A stretch of 64,000 nt of DNA from Gigaspora rosea (taxonomy: Eukaryota > Glomeromycota > Glomeromycetes > Diversisporales > Gigasporaceae): contig QKWP01000138.1 of NCBI GenBank assembly GCA_003550325.1, positions 1 through 64,000 on the forward strand, in the 5' to 3' direction. Positions 23,330 to 35,578 of the stretch are shown here, one piece after another. Each line of letters starts with the position of its first letter. The stretch's first letter is position 1. A program made the position numbers and the translations under genes. The notes below the pieces were generated by a model. It saw nothing but the letters and a program-made list of their open reading frames with translations, was not told the origin of the DNA and did no database searches.

Positions 23330-23760
23330 ATGAAAATTTATTTATATTTTATAATATATAAAGGTTACATAATTATATATGTAAAATTTATTAATATATA
23401 ATGTTTATATGAAATTTTTATCTAAATTTTACGATATATAAGATTTATATAAAATTTTTATTTAAATTTTACGATATATAAAAGTTATATAGTTATAATA
23501 TATAAAATTTATTAATATATAAAATTTATGTAAAAAATTTATTTAGATATTTATTGCATATAAAAGTTGCTTAATTATTATACATAAAATTTATAAATAT
23601 ATAACATTTACATAAGCCTTTTTTATAAATTTATTTTTATATACATTCAAATAAATTTTACATAAATTCTATATTAAATAACATATAAAAATTAACATAT
23701 ATAATTTTTATATAGTATTCTATATAATATTTATGTAAAGTTGCAGATCTATATAGATTT
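23330..23760. repeat. Degenerate ATATAAAATTTAT tandem field
   Basis: Repeated variants of TATAAAATTTATTAATATA alternate with ATATAAAAGTTATATA. This is a low-complexity tandem field with no coding potential. Confidence 0.6.
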
Positions 23761-23893
23761 TATAAAAAATGTACTTGCTGATGTTGTAATAATGGTATGA
23801 TATTAAAAATAAAGTTGATCAGCTTTAAAAAAAACCCAAACAAACCAAGGCAGTGAAAACAACATAATTTAAAAAATGATCTATATAATGTTA

Positions 23894-24549
23894 TCCCTTA
23901 AACTGTAAGCAAATCCAGGCAAATTTGGCTGGAAAATTGCTATAAATATGCTTATGATCTATATTTTTTAAAACTTAAGATATTTAACTAAAATTTTTTT
24001 TAATAAAAATTGAAAATAAGGATTATATTATAGTAGTATTTAATTTTATATTATAAGAAAAAAAGTTTAAGTTGATAATAAGCTAAAAATAAATAAATTT
24101 CAAAAATTTTTTATCCAAAAAAATTATCTACTTTTTTTTGGCGAACTCTATAAATATTAGCTCTAGCTTCCTGATTTAATAGAATGATATAGTTTATAAA
24201 AAGGATTACAACTTTTATTATTGCAACTTTTGTGATTTACTTGTAAAAATTAGGACTTGTATTAGAAGTGAAAATTTTTTTATAGACGGGAATATATAAA
24301 ATTTAAGAAAACCTAAAGAAAAATTTTATCGTAAAAGTTTTAAAATAAAAACTTTAAACTTTTATTGCTTTAAAGTTTATTAATAATTTTAAAAAATTTT
24401 CATAATAAAGTTTATAAAATATATTTTAAAGAAAATATTCTATAAATAAAGTATACCCCATATGCTTAATAAATTTTTATTTTATTTAAAAAAATGTAAT
24501 ATTTCTAAAAAAAATCCAGGCAAATTTGCCTGGATTACAGTTTAAGGGA
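23894..24549. mobile_element. 656-bp MITE, TCCCTTAAACTGTAA ends, TA target
   Basis: Starts TCCCTTAAACTGTAAGCAAA and ends CTGGATTACAGTTTAAGGGA, with TA on both sides (23892-23893, 24550-24551). The subterminal text ATCCAGGCAAATTT is also inverted. Nested in 21864-24780. Confidence 0.85.
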
Positions 24550-24870
24550 TAATTTATTCAAAAATAATTTAACATTTTGGGTTTATTAAAAATAAATCAA
24601 CTTTATAATAAATTGTAAAGGCTTCAATATTATATTTTTGAGTTTCGGATTATAGGTTTGGGTTTCGGATTATAGTTTCAGGGTTTTGGGTTTTAGGGTT
24701 TCGATTTTTTTTAAAAAAATCTGAAACTAGTTTCGGATTAGAATGCTTCCGAAACTAGTTTCGGGTTCGATGCCATATTTGATGTGCACTGAAATAGAGT
24801 TTCAGTTACATGTATTATTCTTTGCCTCAGTGTTTAATGTCCGTATAAGATACTCACATCTAACACAGTC

Positions 24871-24871
24871 N
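24871..24871. other. Single unresolved base / possible assembly join
   Basis: An N lies exactly at the edge of a dispersed repeat (24872-25094). Two other single Ns (39138 and 48114) also sit next to duplicated sequence, so this position may be a contig join rather than a miscalled base. Confidence 0.6.
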
Positions 24872-25094
24872 GTAAATAATAGATTCTGTTTCAGAAAATT
24901 TTAATTTTTACCCTAATTGTTAAACTGTAAGAAACCCTAGTCATTTAGATCAAAACTTTATACAAGAATAGTAGCCAATAAAATTGCAGTATTTGTGGCA
25001 CATTATATATTTGTGCATTATTTTAGCCCTCCCCTTACCCTACTAGCTACAAATGTATGTTAAACAGAAAATTAAATTGGTGTGGCCTAAAGAG
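24872..25094 (-). repeat. Dispersed repeat, inverted partner of 50572-50795
   Basis: GTAAATAATAGATTCTGTTT at the start and TTAAATTGGTGTGG at the end match the reverse complement of 50572-50795 with moderate divergence along the full length. The middle contains TAGCCCTCCCC and CTAGCTACAAATG in both copies. Function unknown; no coding frame. Confidence 0.75.
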
Positions 25095-25251
25095 CACATA
25101 AGACAACTAGTACTATTAACTATTCGTAGTTTGAAACTCAAGGTAACTTAATTTATTTTAAGTGGATACACTAAAGCTTTAATACATTTCGTTATTAGAG
25201 AAATATTTTCTATCTATTCTATATATATATCTACCTGTTTTATTCTATCTA

Positions 25252-25691
25252 CAGTATGGAACAGCAAGAAGCATCCAATTTTGTTGGGGGCGCCAAATTT
25301 GGTTATGTAACACAACTTCTGATTGGCTAATTTTATAAAGTGCCAAACTTAGTTATATAATACAACTTCTGATTGGCTAATTTTTATTAAGACGCCAAAT
25401 TTGAGTTTTAATAATAAGTATTAACCAATAAAATTGCTTGCACGTGACTAGCGTCAATATGACTGGGTAATTTTCTTTGCGCCAAATTTTTTTTTTACTA
25501 TTAAAATTACCAAAATTTGATCTCTTATAACTCTAGTAAAAAGCAAGATATTAAAAATTTGTCTTACAGATTTGTAGTTTAGGTTATAAATAATAAATTA
25601 GTAAGAGGGATTTTTAAAATAATTATTTGTTATGAAGTTATAAGGCTTTAAACAATTGCAAAAAATTGGATGTTTCTTGCTGTCCATACTG
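25252..25691. mobile_element. 440-bp MITE, CAGTATGGAACAGCAAG ends, TA target
   Basis: Begins CAGTATGGAACAGCAAGAAG and ends CTTGCTGTCCATACTG, flanked by TA (25250-25251, 25692-25693). Inside, CACTTCTGATTGGCTAATTTT-type text is tandemly duplicated (about 25297-25395). The small frames that cross its right end are not genes. Confidence 0.85.
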
Positions 25692-25693
25692 TA

Positions 25694-26300
25694 CAATATA
25701 TGCACATATGGCAGATTTGACAGATTTAGCACCGACTTGGACAACTTGACCAGAGCTACCTCACTAACAATCTGTACCAATTTTCCTTCCACAATGCACA
25801 TCAAGATAAAACTTGAAAAAATTTATATAAGTTGCTATTACATTCCATGCCATGTAGTTAAAATCTGTAAATATAAAGTTTTACAAATTCGTCAATTGTT
25901 TTTTGAAACCATGTACAGGTAAAAAATTAAATTTTCAAATAAATGCAATAATTGTAAATAAATTAACATTATGCTTTTTAATTTTTTAATTTAATATTGT
26001 ATAATATTTATCTTAATGTAATTCTTTTCAGAGCCATATCAAAAAAAACTTTTTTAAAGACAAATATAATTATTTTAGGTTTTAATAATATCACACTTTT
26101 TAATATATTATTAAATTGCTATTAATTTACTTGTAGTTTAATATAATTCTAAACATATATTCCACTTTAACATGCTACTAAAAACTATTTATTTCGCACT
26201 TTAACTTGCTACTGAATTTATGTTGCATTTTAAGATATAATATAAATAATGCAAATTATGCAATTTGGCATGATTTGTTAATCATAATAAATCACATTAT
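25694..26300. other. Gene-free stretch
   Basis: No domain can be recognised in the short plus or minus frames around 25600-25920, which run across a MITE boundary. The remainder is AT-rich intergenic DNA. Confidence 0.4.
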
Positions 26301-26304
26301 TTTC

Positions 26305-26575
26305 ATGTATTTGTGGAAAGGATACTATCAGAAAGTATTGTCGGGAAAAGATACTATCGGGAAAGAATAATGTCAGGAAAATAATATATCAGGAAAGAAT
26401 ACTGTCAAAAAAAGATACTGTCAGGAAATAGATATTGCAGAAAAGTGATATATTAGGAAAGAAATATATTGATAATCTAATACAGTCTGGAAAAAGGTAT
26501 TGTCGGGAAAGTGATATGTCTAAAAGGGTTGGCGGCAGACAAATGAATTGTCAGGAAAATAATATAACCCCAAAA
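26305..26575. repeat. Iterated AAAGATACTATCGGGAAAG array
   Basis: About twelve degenerate copies of a 20-bp word of the form GGGAAAGATACTGTCAGGAA. It resembles one arm of the foldback element 50845-51768, but no inverted partner arm was found here. Confidence 0.6.
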
Positions 26576-27247
26576 AGCAACTATACTGTATGTTCAACTA
26601 AACTGGAAAAATAAATAAATAAATAAATATAATGTGAAAATTTCAATTGACACAAAAATTAGAGGCGGAATGACATGGGTTTTTACTTTCTGCATCATGA
26701 ATTTGGCGAAAGTATTTCAGTATATCAAAAACACCTTACAAATCAACTTTAGTTTAGATCCTAATCATGTCAATGAAATTAATTGCATATTGTATATAGG
26801 GATTTATTAACATAAATTACTTTGTTACATTTCATGTAACATTGTAATTTACAAAACTGCAACACAACAAATGTAATAGCACTAGCATTACAAAAGTTTT
26901 AACAGTTATTTTTATGCCAGCTTTACAAAAATTTTGCCAATGATCAACATAACATGTAATTTTGATTTCAGAAACTTCCACAAAATTACATAAAATTACG
27001 TAAAATTACAGTAATTTACCAACTTAATTGTACATAATATGCTAAAAATCAAGCTTTATCATAACGTTCATATTTTATTTTAATGAAATTAAATCTTTAT
27101 TAATATTTATCATTATCCGGCAAACTCATATGATCATGAAATAATTTCTTCTTGTTATTTTTTCATGTGTTTGATGTAAATATGTTTATTTAAATTAAAA
27201 CTCAGTCGACAACCCATACCAATCATGATCATAAATTGCTAGATAAC
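26576..27247. other. Gene-free stretch
   Basis: AT-rich with several TTACATTTCATGTAAC-type short palindromes around 26810-27010. No gene is supported. Confidence 0.4.
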
Positions 27248-27357
27248 ACCAATATGGGCAAATTGTTGAATACAGTTAATTTGGCAAATGATTGGCAGAG
27301 CGGCACATGATCATTTGCCAAATTACTGTTATTTGATAATTTTTGCCCAATATTGTA
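27248..27357. mobile_element. 110-bp hairpin MITE
   Basis: CCAATATGGGCAAATTGTTG at the left is mirrored by TTTTTGCCCAATATTG at the right, and AGTTAATTTGGCAAATGATT is mirrored by ATCATTTGCCAAATTACTGT. The target duplication could not be fixed. Confidence 0.65.
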
Positions 27358-28562
27358 TACATATCTTTCAGTATTTAGTGATTATTAATTTATATTTTTA
27401 TTAACAAAGTAGTAATGAAAGCTATTTGTTTTTAATAAATTTATTATCATCATTACAAAGTTATTCAATTTATGCTGTACACCAACATTTGTTGGTGCAT
27501 TTGCCAATTCACTAACATTTTTTAGTTTGTTCAAGTTTTTTTTTATAAATAAATTGACTAGCTGATTTTTTTTTTAGACCGAATCTTTTTTATATATATA
27601 AATTGTTGAGTTTTTTTTTATATAAATGATTTTAGATTTTTTCTATTTAGTCTGATATTTAGTAACATCGACTTATATTCTTATATGTTTAACCAGTGTA
27701 TGCAATCTAAATGATTTATACCAAATTTTGAAGGAACTTCATTTAGCTGGTGATCTACTTCCGCAGTGGGAAATCATTCTTAATTTTGTAGATGTGATAG
27801 CTTGTAATAATTACTTTATGATAATCAGTAAAAAGAACAAATTTTGGAACATACTGTAATTTATAAACTTGAAAATCCATAAACTCATTTTATCTTTATT
27901 ATATCAATTGTTATTTCTAATTAAGAAGTTAATATCTTTCTTTTTTTATTCAATCTATTTTAATGATCTAATATTAACTAGGGCTGTTAATTAGTCCGTC
28001 CGGTCTGTCCTGGTTAAAAGACTGCCCAGTCTTTTAAAAAACTGAACCGGACTGCAGTCCAGGACCGAATAGGGCTGAATAGAGCTAGATCGATGATCAA
28101 TATCAGATATAATACTTTTTTGCTATAACAATAAAATTAAGTTTGTCAGTATAAAAAATTCAATACTTTTACAATAAGCTTTTCAATTTATAATATTTGC
28201 TTATATGATATAAGAGAGCAATAATTAATACTTTTAATAATTTTATTCATATATAAATTATGGATTAGAAAATAATATAGTATATTAATATAGCAAAATA
28301 ACTTAAGGGGTAGTCCGCAGTTGAAGGGTATGAATTATTAAAGGTATTCAATTCTGCCCGATCCATATTTCCATATATATATTGGTTGTTTGCATGTATA
28401 AACCAGATCCTGTCAACTTTTTTATCTTACATGGTTAGATAGTGCAACAATTTAATCATTCGTAGCATCTTTATGCGAAAGATCTAAGCCAAAATTTCCT
28501 CGAAATTCCAAAAAAGGAAATTTTCGTCAACCCTTTTTCATAAATAGATAGATAGAATTTGA

Positions 28563-28625
28563 AATAGCTATTGCTATAGCTATAGCTACTGCTATTGCTA
28601 TAACTATAGCTACTGCTATTGCTAC
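28563..28625. repeat. GCTATTGCTATAGCTACT microsatellite
   Basis: Tandem variants of GCTATAGCTACTGCTATT cover about 60 bp, preceded by (GATA)n. Simple repeat. Confidence 0.85.
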
Positions 28626-28699
28626 AAAAAAAAAACTAAAAAAAAAAATAAATAAAAAAAAAGCGAGAGAAACTGCAATGCAATTTTAACTGATAAAAA

Positions 28700-28870
28700 G
28701 GTTTAGTTTTTTATATTATCATTACTATATTTGAAAATAAGTTTCTGTATTTTGCACATTTTTCTTTTTTTGGATTTTTTATAGAATAAATGAATTGATA
28801 ATCTCTGATCGTCAAAGACAGTACAATGAAAATTTGATGATCCTTTCTAAATTAAATTTTTTCAAGAATA
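28700..28870 (+). pseudogene. Possible hAT transposase C-terminal scrap
   Basis: The frame NELIISDRQRQYNENL near 28790-28840 parallels NAELIINDQQRLYKRV near 19630. The neighbouring TTATCATCATTACAAAG text also occurs at both loci (19120 and 27437). It is too short to name with certainty. Confidence 0.3.
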
Positions 28871-28924
28871 GATATGCAATGTGAAATAATTACTTTCCTG
28901 ATTAAGCTTCATAAGCTGTTTTGA

Positions 28925-29915
28925 GTTAATATTTTGGCTAACATCACGCCTTCCCCCATTTTGATGTCCTCTGTAAAATGATCATATAAAAAAAGTAAAA
29001 ACTAAAAAAAAAAATAAAAATGTTGTATAACCACAAAATAACATGATGGTGTGCTTTGACTTTCAGCCTAAATTAAGCTTAATTCAGGCTGAAATTCAAA
29101 ATAACTCTATGCATTATTTCGTGTTATATAGCAATTAGAAAATAAACAATAATTTAAAATAAAAAATATTTAAAATAAAAAACTAATTTAAAAAAAAAAT
29201 GAGAAAACAATAAAAACGAATTAAAAAAAAAGATAAAAAAATAATTTAAAAAATAAAATAAGAAAAAATAAATAAATCAAAAAAAATAATCTAAAAAAAA
29301 TGAGAAAACAATAAAAACGAATTAAAAAATAAGATAAAAAAACTAATTTAAAAAATAAAATAAGAAAAAATAAATAAATCAAAAAAATAAATCTAAAAAA
29401 TAAAGCTAAAATTTTAGTTCCTACTTCGTTGTCCTCTCGTATGTGTTTATTTTAGATTGCTATGAAAATATTTAAGAAAAACTGCTAAAAAAAGCCTCCA
29501 AATTGTTTTTTTATTCTATTGTGAAGAGCTAGAGAACTAGTATTAATAAGTAATAAGAAATATTTAAATAAACATTTCACTTTTTTTGGATATAACCATT
29601 ACAAACCAATTAATAAAATCGATACTTTTTACATTTAATTTTTAGTTATCCGACCATTAATTTATTTCATTTGATAAGGAACAAAATTTGCATTCGACCA
29701 AATAGGAACCTGGAGAATTAGTAAATCCAAAATTCTGATTTGTGATCTCTGCATACAATAATGCATATCTGATTACTAGATCACGAGAATTTTGGTTGTA
29801 AAAATTGTATGTACTGTACGTACTAAGTTCTTTTCTTGAATGAATACATTATATAATTAATTAATTATTTAATTATTTATTTATTTTTGCTCTTCTTTTC
29901 ATGAGAGGAATGTAA
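28925..29915. repeat. Dispersed repeat R, copy 1
   Basis: Parallels 62790-63447. Shared blocks, in order: TTTTGGCTAACATCACGCC; a palindrome GCCTAAATTAAGCTTAATTC followed by AGGC; AACTCTATGCRTTATTTCG; TAAAGCTAAAATTTTARTTC; TTGTGAAGAGCTAG; AGATCACGAGAATTTT; GTACTAAGTTCTTTT; and GAGGAATGTAA. Copy 1 is longer because of an A-rich tandem duplication (period 101 bp, about 29182-29383). No coding capacity. Confidence 0.7.
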
Positions 29916-29929
29916 CATTAAGATGAAAC

Positions 29930-30155
29930 CTACTGTATTCAGTGCTTTACATTACCCCTTTTCCTACCGGAAGAGGGAGGGTTCACATAGTAAAATTTTT
30001 AAAAATTTATTTTTTAAAAAAAATATATTTCGAATCGTTTCATGACTGTATAAACTTTTCTAAATATCCTGAAGCCCTATGTATATTTATTTAAATTTTT
30101 TACTATGAGGGAGAGGGGGACCACTGGAAGGTAATGTAAAACACAGAATCTATTA
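29930..30155. mobile_element. MITE with TTTACATTACC inverted ends
   Basis: TGTATTCAGTGCTTTACATT with following ACC at the left is matched by GGTAATGTAAAACACAGAAT at the right; inside, CATAGTAAAATTT is also inverted. The GC-rich patches GGAAGAGGGAGGG and GGGAGAGGGGGACC are opposed. The target duplication was not resolved. Confidence 0.65.
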
Positions 30156-31440
30156 GTTCGCCTAACTACTAAATTAATTTATCTAACCTAATTAGCAACT
30201 CAAATATTATGATAGTTATTATTAATAAATTGAAAAGGTATAAAGTTTGAAATGAGGCCGAGCGAAGCGAGGCCGAGTGCAAGATGTAAAAAAAAATCTC
30301 ATATTGTAATTTAATATTAAATTGCGTTTTGAAAATGTCTAAGCGAATCGAGGCTGAAAGTAATAACCTAATTTGTCAACAATGTTTATAATATAAAAAA
30401 AAAGAACAGAGTCAAATTGGCCAAGCGAAAAACTGTTATTCATATACTTGTCTACTTATATTTTTTTAACTATCTTGTGCACAAAGTGCTGAATTATTCT
30501 ATTTTCATAAATAAAAGAATAAATTTAAAATATTTAAAAAAGAAGTATTAAATTATCAGTAACTAGTAACATCATAATACCATCTGCTATATTTAATTAT
30601 TATTAGTTAGCTGCAATGGGTGGTGAAGCCGCCCGCATGTACAATTTCTAGTTATGTATTAAAAAGAGTGAATCACTTCAAAGGTGTTACGAGTCTATTT
30701 ATTTCACTTAATGAAATTTTTTGCTAATTCAATATATATATTCCGGTTATATATATGCATCTATAATTAGAATTGTCTTTTCTCCAAGTGTAACGTGTTA
30801 ATGAACAAACATACTATTTACATAACAGATAATAATTAGGAATTATGTGCATACGTATATACGTACGTATCAAGTTTACTATATAGTAAAGTATTAAAGT
30901 AAACCCTTAAAATTAACTACTTAATATGGCAGAGCCTAATCAATATCGGCAATTTTAAATTAGTCAATACTACAATATATGGGGGCATTAATTTTGAAAC
31001 TAGGGTTACTAAATATACAAATTACGTCAACATAAATTCTTTTTTTTGGGTTAAAATTCAGATACGGCTTGTTTATAATCAATGATAAAATCTTTGTTGA
31101 CGAGTTCAATTTTGTTGGTTTGTTTTTTCTTTTTCCTCATCAATGAAAAGAAGATATTTGTCTGGGATTTTTCTTCTCTTCAGCCTATTAAGAAATTTGC
31201 GATATCATTTAGAACAACAACATAAATTCTTTTGGATCGCGTTTTGTCCTGGTCATTTTTGCGTGTACAGTATTATTTTCTTAATTTTTGTCAGATCAGA
31301 TTTTTTTAAATTAATAGCTATAGTAACTCTCCCACAAAAAATTTTACCCCCCTGTAATTTTCATTCAATGAAATTGAATGAAACTCCTTAGGGTAAATGT
31401 TTTTGTGGAAATTTATAGAAGTTTTAAATAATCATTATGT
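30156..31440. other. Gene-free stretch
   Basis: Contains GAGGCCGAGCGAAGCGAGGC (30255), a small GC-rich repeat, and a (CGTA)n patch near 30853. The 82-codon plus frame at 31143 shows no domain and unremarkable hydrophobic composition; it is not accepted as a gene. Confidence 0.4.
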
Positions 31441-31449
31441 CATGTTATA

Positions 31450-31650
31450 TGCAAGTTAATGATTATGTTAGCCAATAGTTGTAATATAATCATTAACTGT
31501 TAAAAATGTAATTGCAATTCCATCTTTAATGATTACGTTAGCCAACGGTCGTAACATAATCATTAAAGATGTAATTGTTTATTCCATCTTTAATTATTAT
31601 GGTAGCCAACAGTTGTAACATGATCATTAAAGATGGAATTGCTAATCATC
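31450..31650. repeat. Three tandem copies of a palindromic 66-bp unit
   Basis: GTTAGCCAATAGTTGTAAYA followed by TAATCATTAA recurs at 31467, 31537 and 31601. Each unit is itself near-palindromic (TTTAATGATTATGTTAG against TAACATAATCATTAAAG). Confidence 0.75.
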
Positions 31651-31799
31651 ATCCTGTAAACAGCCTAAACAGTTGATGTAAACAGCTAATAGTCATACAT
31701 ACACCAACTACACGGTCATGAATACAGGTTTTTAATCATCTTAATCAATTTCATCTTTGAGTATCTGCATATTTTAACAATATAAGTTATGTAAAAATA

Positions 31800-32240
31800 C
31801 TTTCCATTTTTGATAGCGGAGTTTGAAGTTAGTTTGTGTTGAACACTACGGATAGATGATAGAAAAGAACTGCAGGAACAGGCCAGGCACATTTTTCGAT
31901 AGAGTTTAAAGGACTTTTTCCCTGATTGAGAACCTGAATTTAAAGTAGAACTGTCTTTAACTCGCAGAGATACAGGAACAGAAGGAGGCGGACAAGGACA
32001 GGAACAAATTGAAGTTATTAAAAAAAATCTGATGTTGATGTTGATATTGAGCATGAAGTCTATTATAGTATTATGTTAACTCCAGATTGGTTTTGAGGAA
32101 ATCATTGGTTTTTAAATAATAATAGCTACATATATTATCAGAGTTTGTTTGAAGTTTGTTCGTGTTGAGAGCATTTTTTTGAGGAAATCGTTGGGTTTTT
32201 ATAAAAAAACTGCTACATATATGTATTATATTGAAAAATT
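31800..32240 (+). other. Possible exon fragment and local duplication
   Basis: From 31929 a plus frame reads EPEFKVELSLTRRDTGTEGG then GQGQEQIEVIKKN, with codon use less AT-biased than the surroundings, and closes at 32070. The opposite strand is also open over 112 codons (31716-32054). Neither shows a domain. Downstream, TTTGAGGAAATC(A/G)TTGG...GCTACATATAT is duplicated (32090 and 32170). It may be a decayed exon; unidentified. Confidence 0.3.
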
Positions 32241-33063
32241 AGAATTCGTGCTTAAATGCATGTGATTGCTACAAAAGGAAAAAGGCTGGCTCGTTTCTGA
32301 AGGGAGTTTTCCAATTTGAGAAAATGGCGAGTGAAACCCCTAAATTTTTTTGATATCAAAACAATGTCATGTGATTATAAAACTTCGATTGACCAATCTA
32401 ATTTAATTGTGTCAGGTTGTAAATCTATTTTTAGACACGATTATTAAAATATTGGTTTATATTCAAATTAAAAAATCACGATAATTTATTATATCAACAT
32501 AGGATAAAAAGTAAAATAAATCTAGATAATAATCAGCACTTTAATTTGAATCAAAAATCTCAAAATTTTTGAAAAAGTGTCAAAGGCGGGTTGGGTTTTT
32601 CTAGTTCACAACCCATATAGTATCTTTAAATTATACATGTATCCAGTTTTTATTTTTTGAAATCAAATTTAAAAACTGATTTATAAATATGTACGTATAA
32701 CTTATCCGACCACTTCATAATACACTGATATGCAAATATTCACGTGAATTTTGTATGTGGGAGGTGATCTACAAAAATTATTCATTATGTGAGACGTGCC
32801 TGATAACTAAATTTGAATAATCTAAATGTTCTATTGTATAAAACTGTAATTTTATTTTGTACAATACATATATTATTAAAAGAGATAATCTGCCATGACT
32901 TTATGGTCTCTTTTTAGAGTATCATGCAAACAAATAAAATTTCACATGATTTCTATTAGAAAAGGTTGTCAGCCACTTGAATAAATCTATATCAAATATA
33001 ATCAGATATAGACTTTATAATAATGTTTTTCATATTGTATAAGATTCCATCAAAATTATTTAG
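32241..33063. other. Gene-free stretch
   Basis: No gene, RNA or element ends were identified in this AT-rich segment. Confidence 0.4.
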
Positions 33064-33438
33064 ACTATAGTTTTGTAGTTGCTCTTTCACAAAAAATTTT
33101 CTGGTCATGTGCCTTTTTTGTGGCACAAACCAATGATATTTTGAGATCAGGTGTAACATGAAAATCTCAAAACAATCAAAACAATCAAAGGAATTAAAGT
33201 AATAAATTGAATAGCTAGGGTTTGGTTAGACACTTGTGTTAGAACGTTATTAATATCAAGGAATTTTTTTTGTTAATGCGCAGAAGACAATTTCATAGAC
33301 AAACTTTAGAGTTATTAGTGATTGTTGATGAAAAATTATAAAAAGTGCAATTTTTACATTACACCTGATCCTGAAATTTAGTTGGTTTGCACCACAATAA
33401 GTCATGTAAGCGAAAAATTTTTTGTAGAACAACTATAA
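33064..33438. mobile_element. TIR element with GATCAGGTGTAA subterminal repeat
   Basis: The left zone (TAGTTTTGTAGTTGCTCT, ACAAAAAATTTTC, GATCAGGTGTAACATGAAAA) is inverted in the right zone (TTTTTACATTACACCTGATC, GAAAAATTTTTTGT, AGAACAACTATAAG). Diverged by roughly a quarter. Related ACACCTGATC text appears near 51935-52005. Confidence 0.65.
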
Positions 33439-35319
33439 GTTTTAAATTTATATTACAATTACTAATACCTATGAATATTAATGAATTAGGGAGCTTATTG
33501 ACTAGTCTTGGCTAATTGTTGTTTAGTTAAAATAACCTATTAAGTTATATATTTAGATAATTTCATGTTAAATATATTTCAACATAGTATTATTTTTGTC
33601 AAAATGTCAAAATTCTGAATTGATTTAATGTTTAAAAATAAATAACTAAATATAGACTAAATATATAATATTATGACTAAATATCTAAATTAGTGATAAT
33701 TAATTTTGTTAAACTTAAGCAAAATTATTTATTGCTACTTCAACACCTAGATTAGCAGATTTTTATAGTATTCAAATGCTTTTTTATTATCTTGATCAAC
33801 TCCAACCCAATTTTATAATAAATACCAATATTTAATATTCAAATAGTATTACTAAATTAGTTGATCTTTTATAATACTATATATTTATAAAATTATGCAC
33901 AAGAGTATTATTTCAATTTTAATACTAATTAAGTTTAATAAGGCCATGATTTAGAATTACACTCCTGTATATTATTTTATAACTATATAATATTCAAATT
34001 TTTTTTGGAAATTTATTTTTACTCTAATTTTATAATAATAACAATTACTAATATTACTTATCAAAACTAAAGTTTCTAACTCAACTGTTTTTATATAATA
34101 TTCAAAACCCTTCTTTTCAATTTTTTTTAATTGCTGATTTGAATAAGATTATTATTGTTAGAAATTAGAGCAAAATCCCTATAATATAAACTATATACTA
34201 GAATCCGAGCAAAGTTCAATAAAAATATTTTTTTAATTAAGTTAATAACCAAAGTAAATTAATTAAAGATTATAAACCTCTTAAAACACATTTAATAGTA
34301 GTTATATTATTCAATTTGATCAAATAAATACTAAAATATCACTTAAAATAATTGGCTAACTATATAAAATTCTATATAAATAAACTATTGTTTATATAGA
34401 AATTTTATATAGTTAGCCAAATATTTTTTAGTAATATTTTAGTATCTACTAGACATATAGTTCGGGGTCCTATATAATCTAACTACTAAATATAGATATA
34501 TTTTAGTAAGCTTTACAATATTTAATTAATTAAATTTAGTTGTTAATTTAATAAAAAATTATCTATTATCAAGCTTTGACCAAATTTTAGTATATAATAA
34601 ATTTATCAACTATTGCTAATTTGCTCCCAAAATAATTTATTTTTATATATAGAACCAATTAGATTATGAAATTTTGTATAACAATACTAAAAAGAAAATT
34701 AAAAAAAACAAAGAATCTTTAAATAACAAAAATTTTATTATAAAAACTAGCTTTATATTTTTAAATAAAAATTTTAGTATCTAATTTTGTATATAAAATC
34801 TACCTTTAATTTAAGAATTTAATAATTTATTATAAGTGCATTGTAATGTACCCTATAAGATCTGTGTAATATAAAAACAAACCAACCAAATAGACTATTC
34901 TTTTTGTTAGTTAAAGTTAGAATAAGGTAAAAGTAATCTATAGATAAAAAAGATATTTAATAGTAAAATTTTGCAAAGAATTTTTTTTTGTTAGAGTACA
35001 AAAAGTAGTTTTATAAACAAAATTATTAAGCTACAAGTAATTTTTTAAATTATTACTAGTTTCATAATAAGAATCAGCAGAGATTTACTAATTGCCTTAT
35101 ATAGAAATAGAATCCTATATGATTCTATTCTTAAAAAAACCTATAGTAAAAAATCAAAACAAATCCATATCTTGTGCCTATTTGACTAATTTTAATGATT
35201 TTACCACTATTAGAATCAGAAAAATTAGTTCTACAACTTTTATTAGAAACTAAAAGAAAGTTTATATAATAAAAAAAATACTTTTATATGTAAGCAAGCT
35301 AGATTCCTATACTATACTG
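33439..35319. other. Gene-free AT-rich stretch with one hairpin
   Basis: 34327-34445 is a long hairpin centred on TAAACTATTGTTTA, with arms containing GGCTAACTATATAAAATT and its complement; it is probably a small MITE. Nothing coding was found in the rest. Confidence 0.5.
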
Positions 35320-35570
35320 CAGTGTTGTCACTTGGACGTGTCCATACTATGTTTTTTGTTCAACGTTCAAGATTGTCCAAAATTGTCCAAGCCTATGTCC
35401 CATGTTTAACTAATCAATAAAGTAATTTAAAAAAATATATAATTATATATTTTTTTAGGTGCTGGACTCATTGGTGAAAAAATTAAAATAAATTATTTAA
35501 TAAAATTTTAAGTAATTTTAATTTGAAAAAATGTTCAAAATGTCCAAAAAATGTCCAAGTGACAACACTA
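35320..35570. mobile_element. 251-bp hAT MITE with 8-bp target duplication
   Basis: Ends CAGTGTTGTCACTTGGAC and GTCCAAGTGACAACACTA are inverted copies, flanked by the exact 8-bp repeat CTATACTG (35312-35319, 35571-35578). (C/T)AGTGTTG ends with an 8-bp duplication are classical hAT features. Nested in the 16.9-kb element. Confidence 0.92.
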
Positions 35571-35578
35571 CTATACTG

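Larger units (their letters stand above)
21864..24780. mobile_element. Long TIR element with CGAAACC iterated ends
   Basis: The left end GATGGCACCGAAACC is mirrored by GGGTTCGATGCCAT at the right end. Both end zones consist of direct iterations of CCGAAACCTCA or, on the right, GGGTTTCGGATTATAG. The roughly 2.9-kb interior is a mosaic with at least two nested MITEs (22246-22607, 23894-24549) and a GGTTAGGGTTAG motif near the centre (23203-23215). No transposase frame is present; the 83-codon frame near 22048 lies within the iterated repeat and is not a gene. Confidence 0.6.

Noticed and set aside
25656-25922. 88-codon plus frame and the opposing 68-codon minus frame
   Set aside because: Both cross the right boundary of the MITE 25252-25691, so they cannot be old coding sequence; no domain.
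31716-32054. 112-codon minus frame
   Set aside because: Cys/Ser/Pro-rich stretch is the complement of a Gln/Gly-rich plus-strand text; neither strand has a domain.
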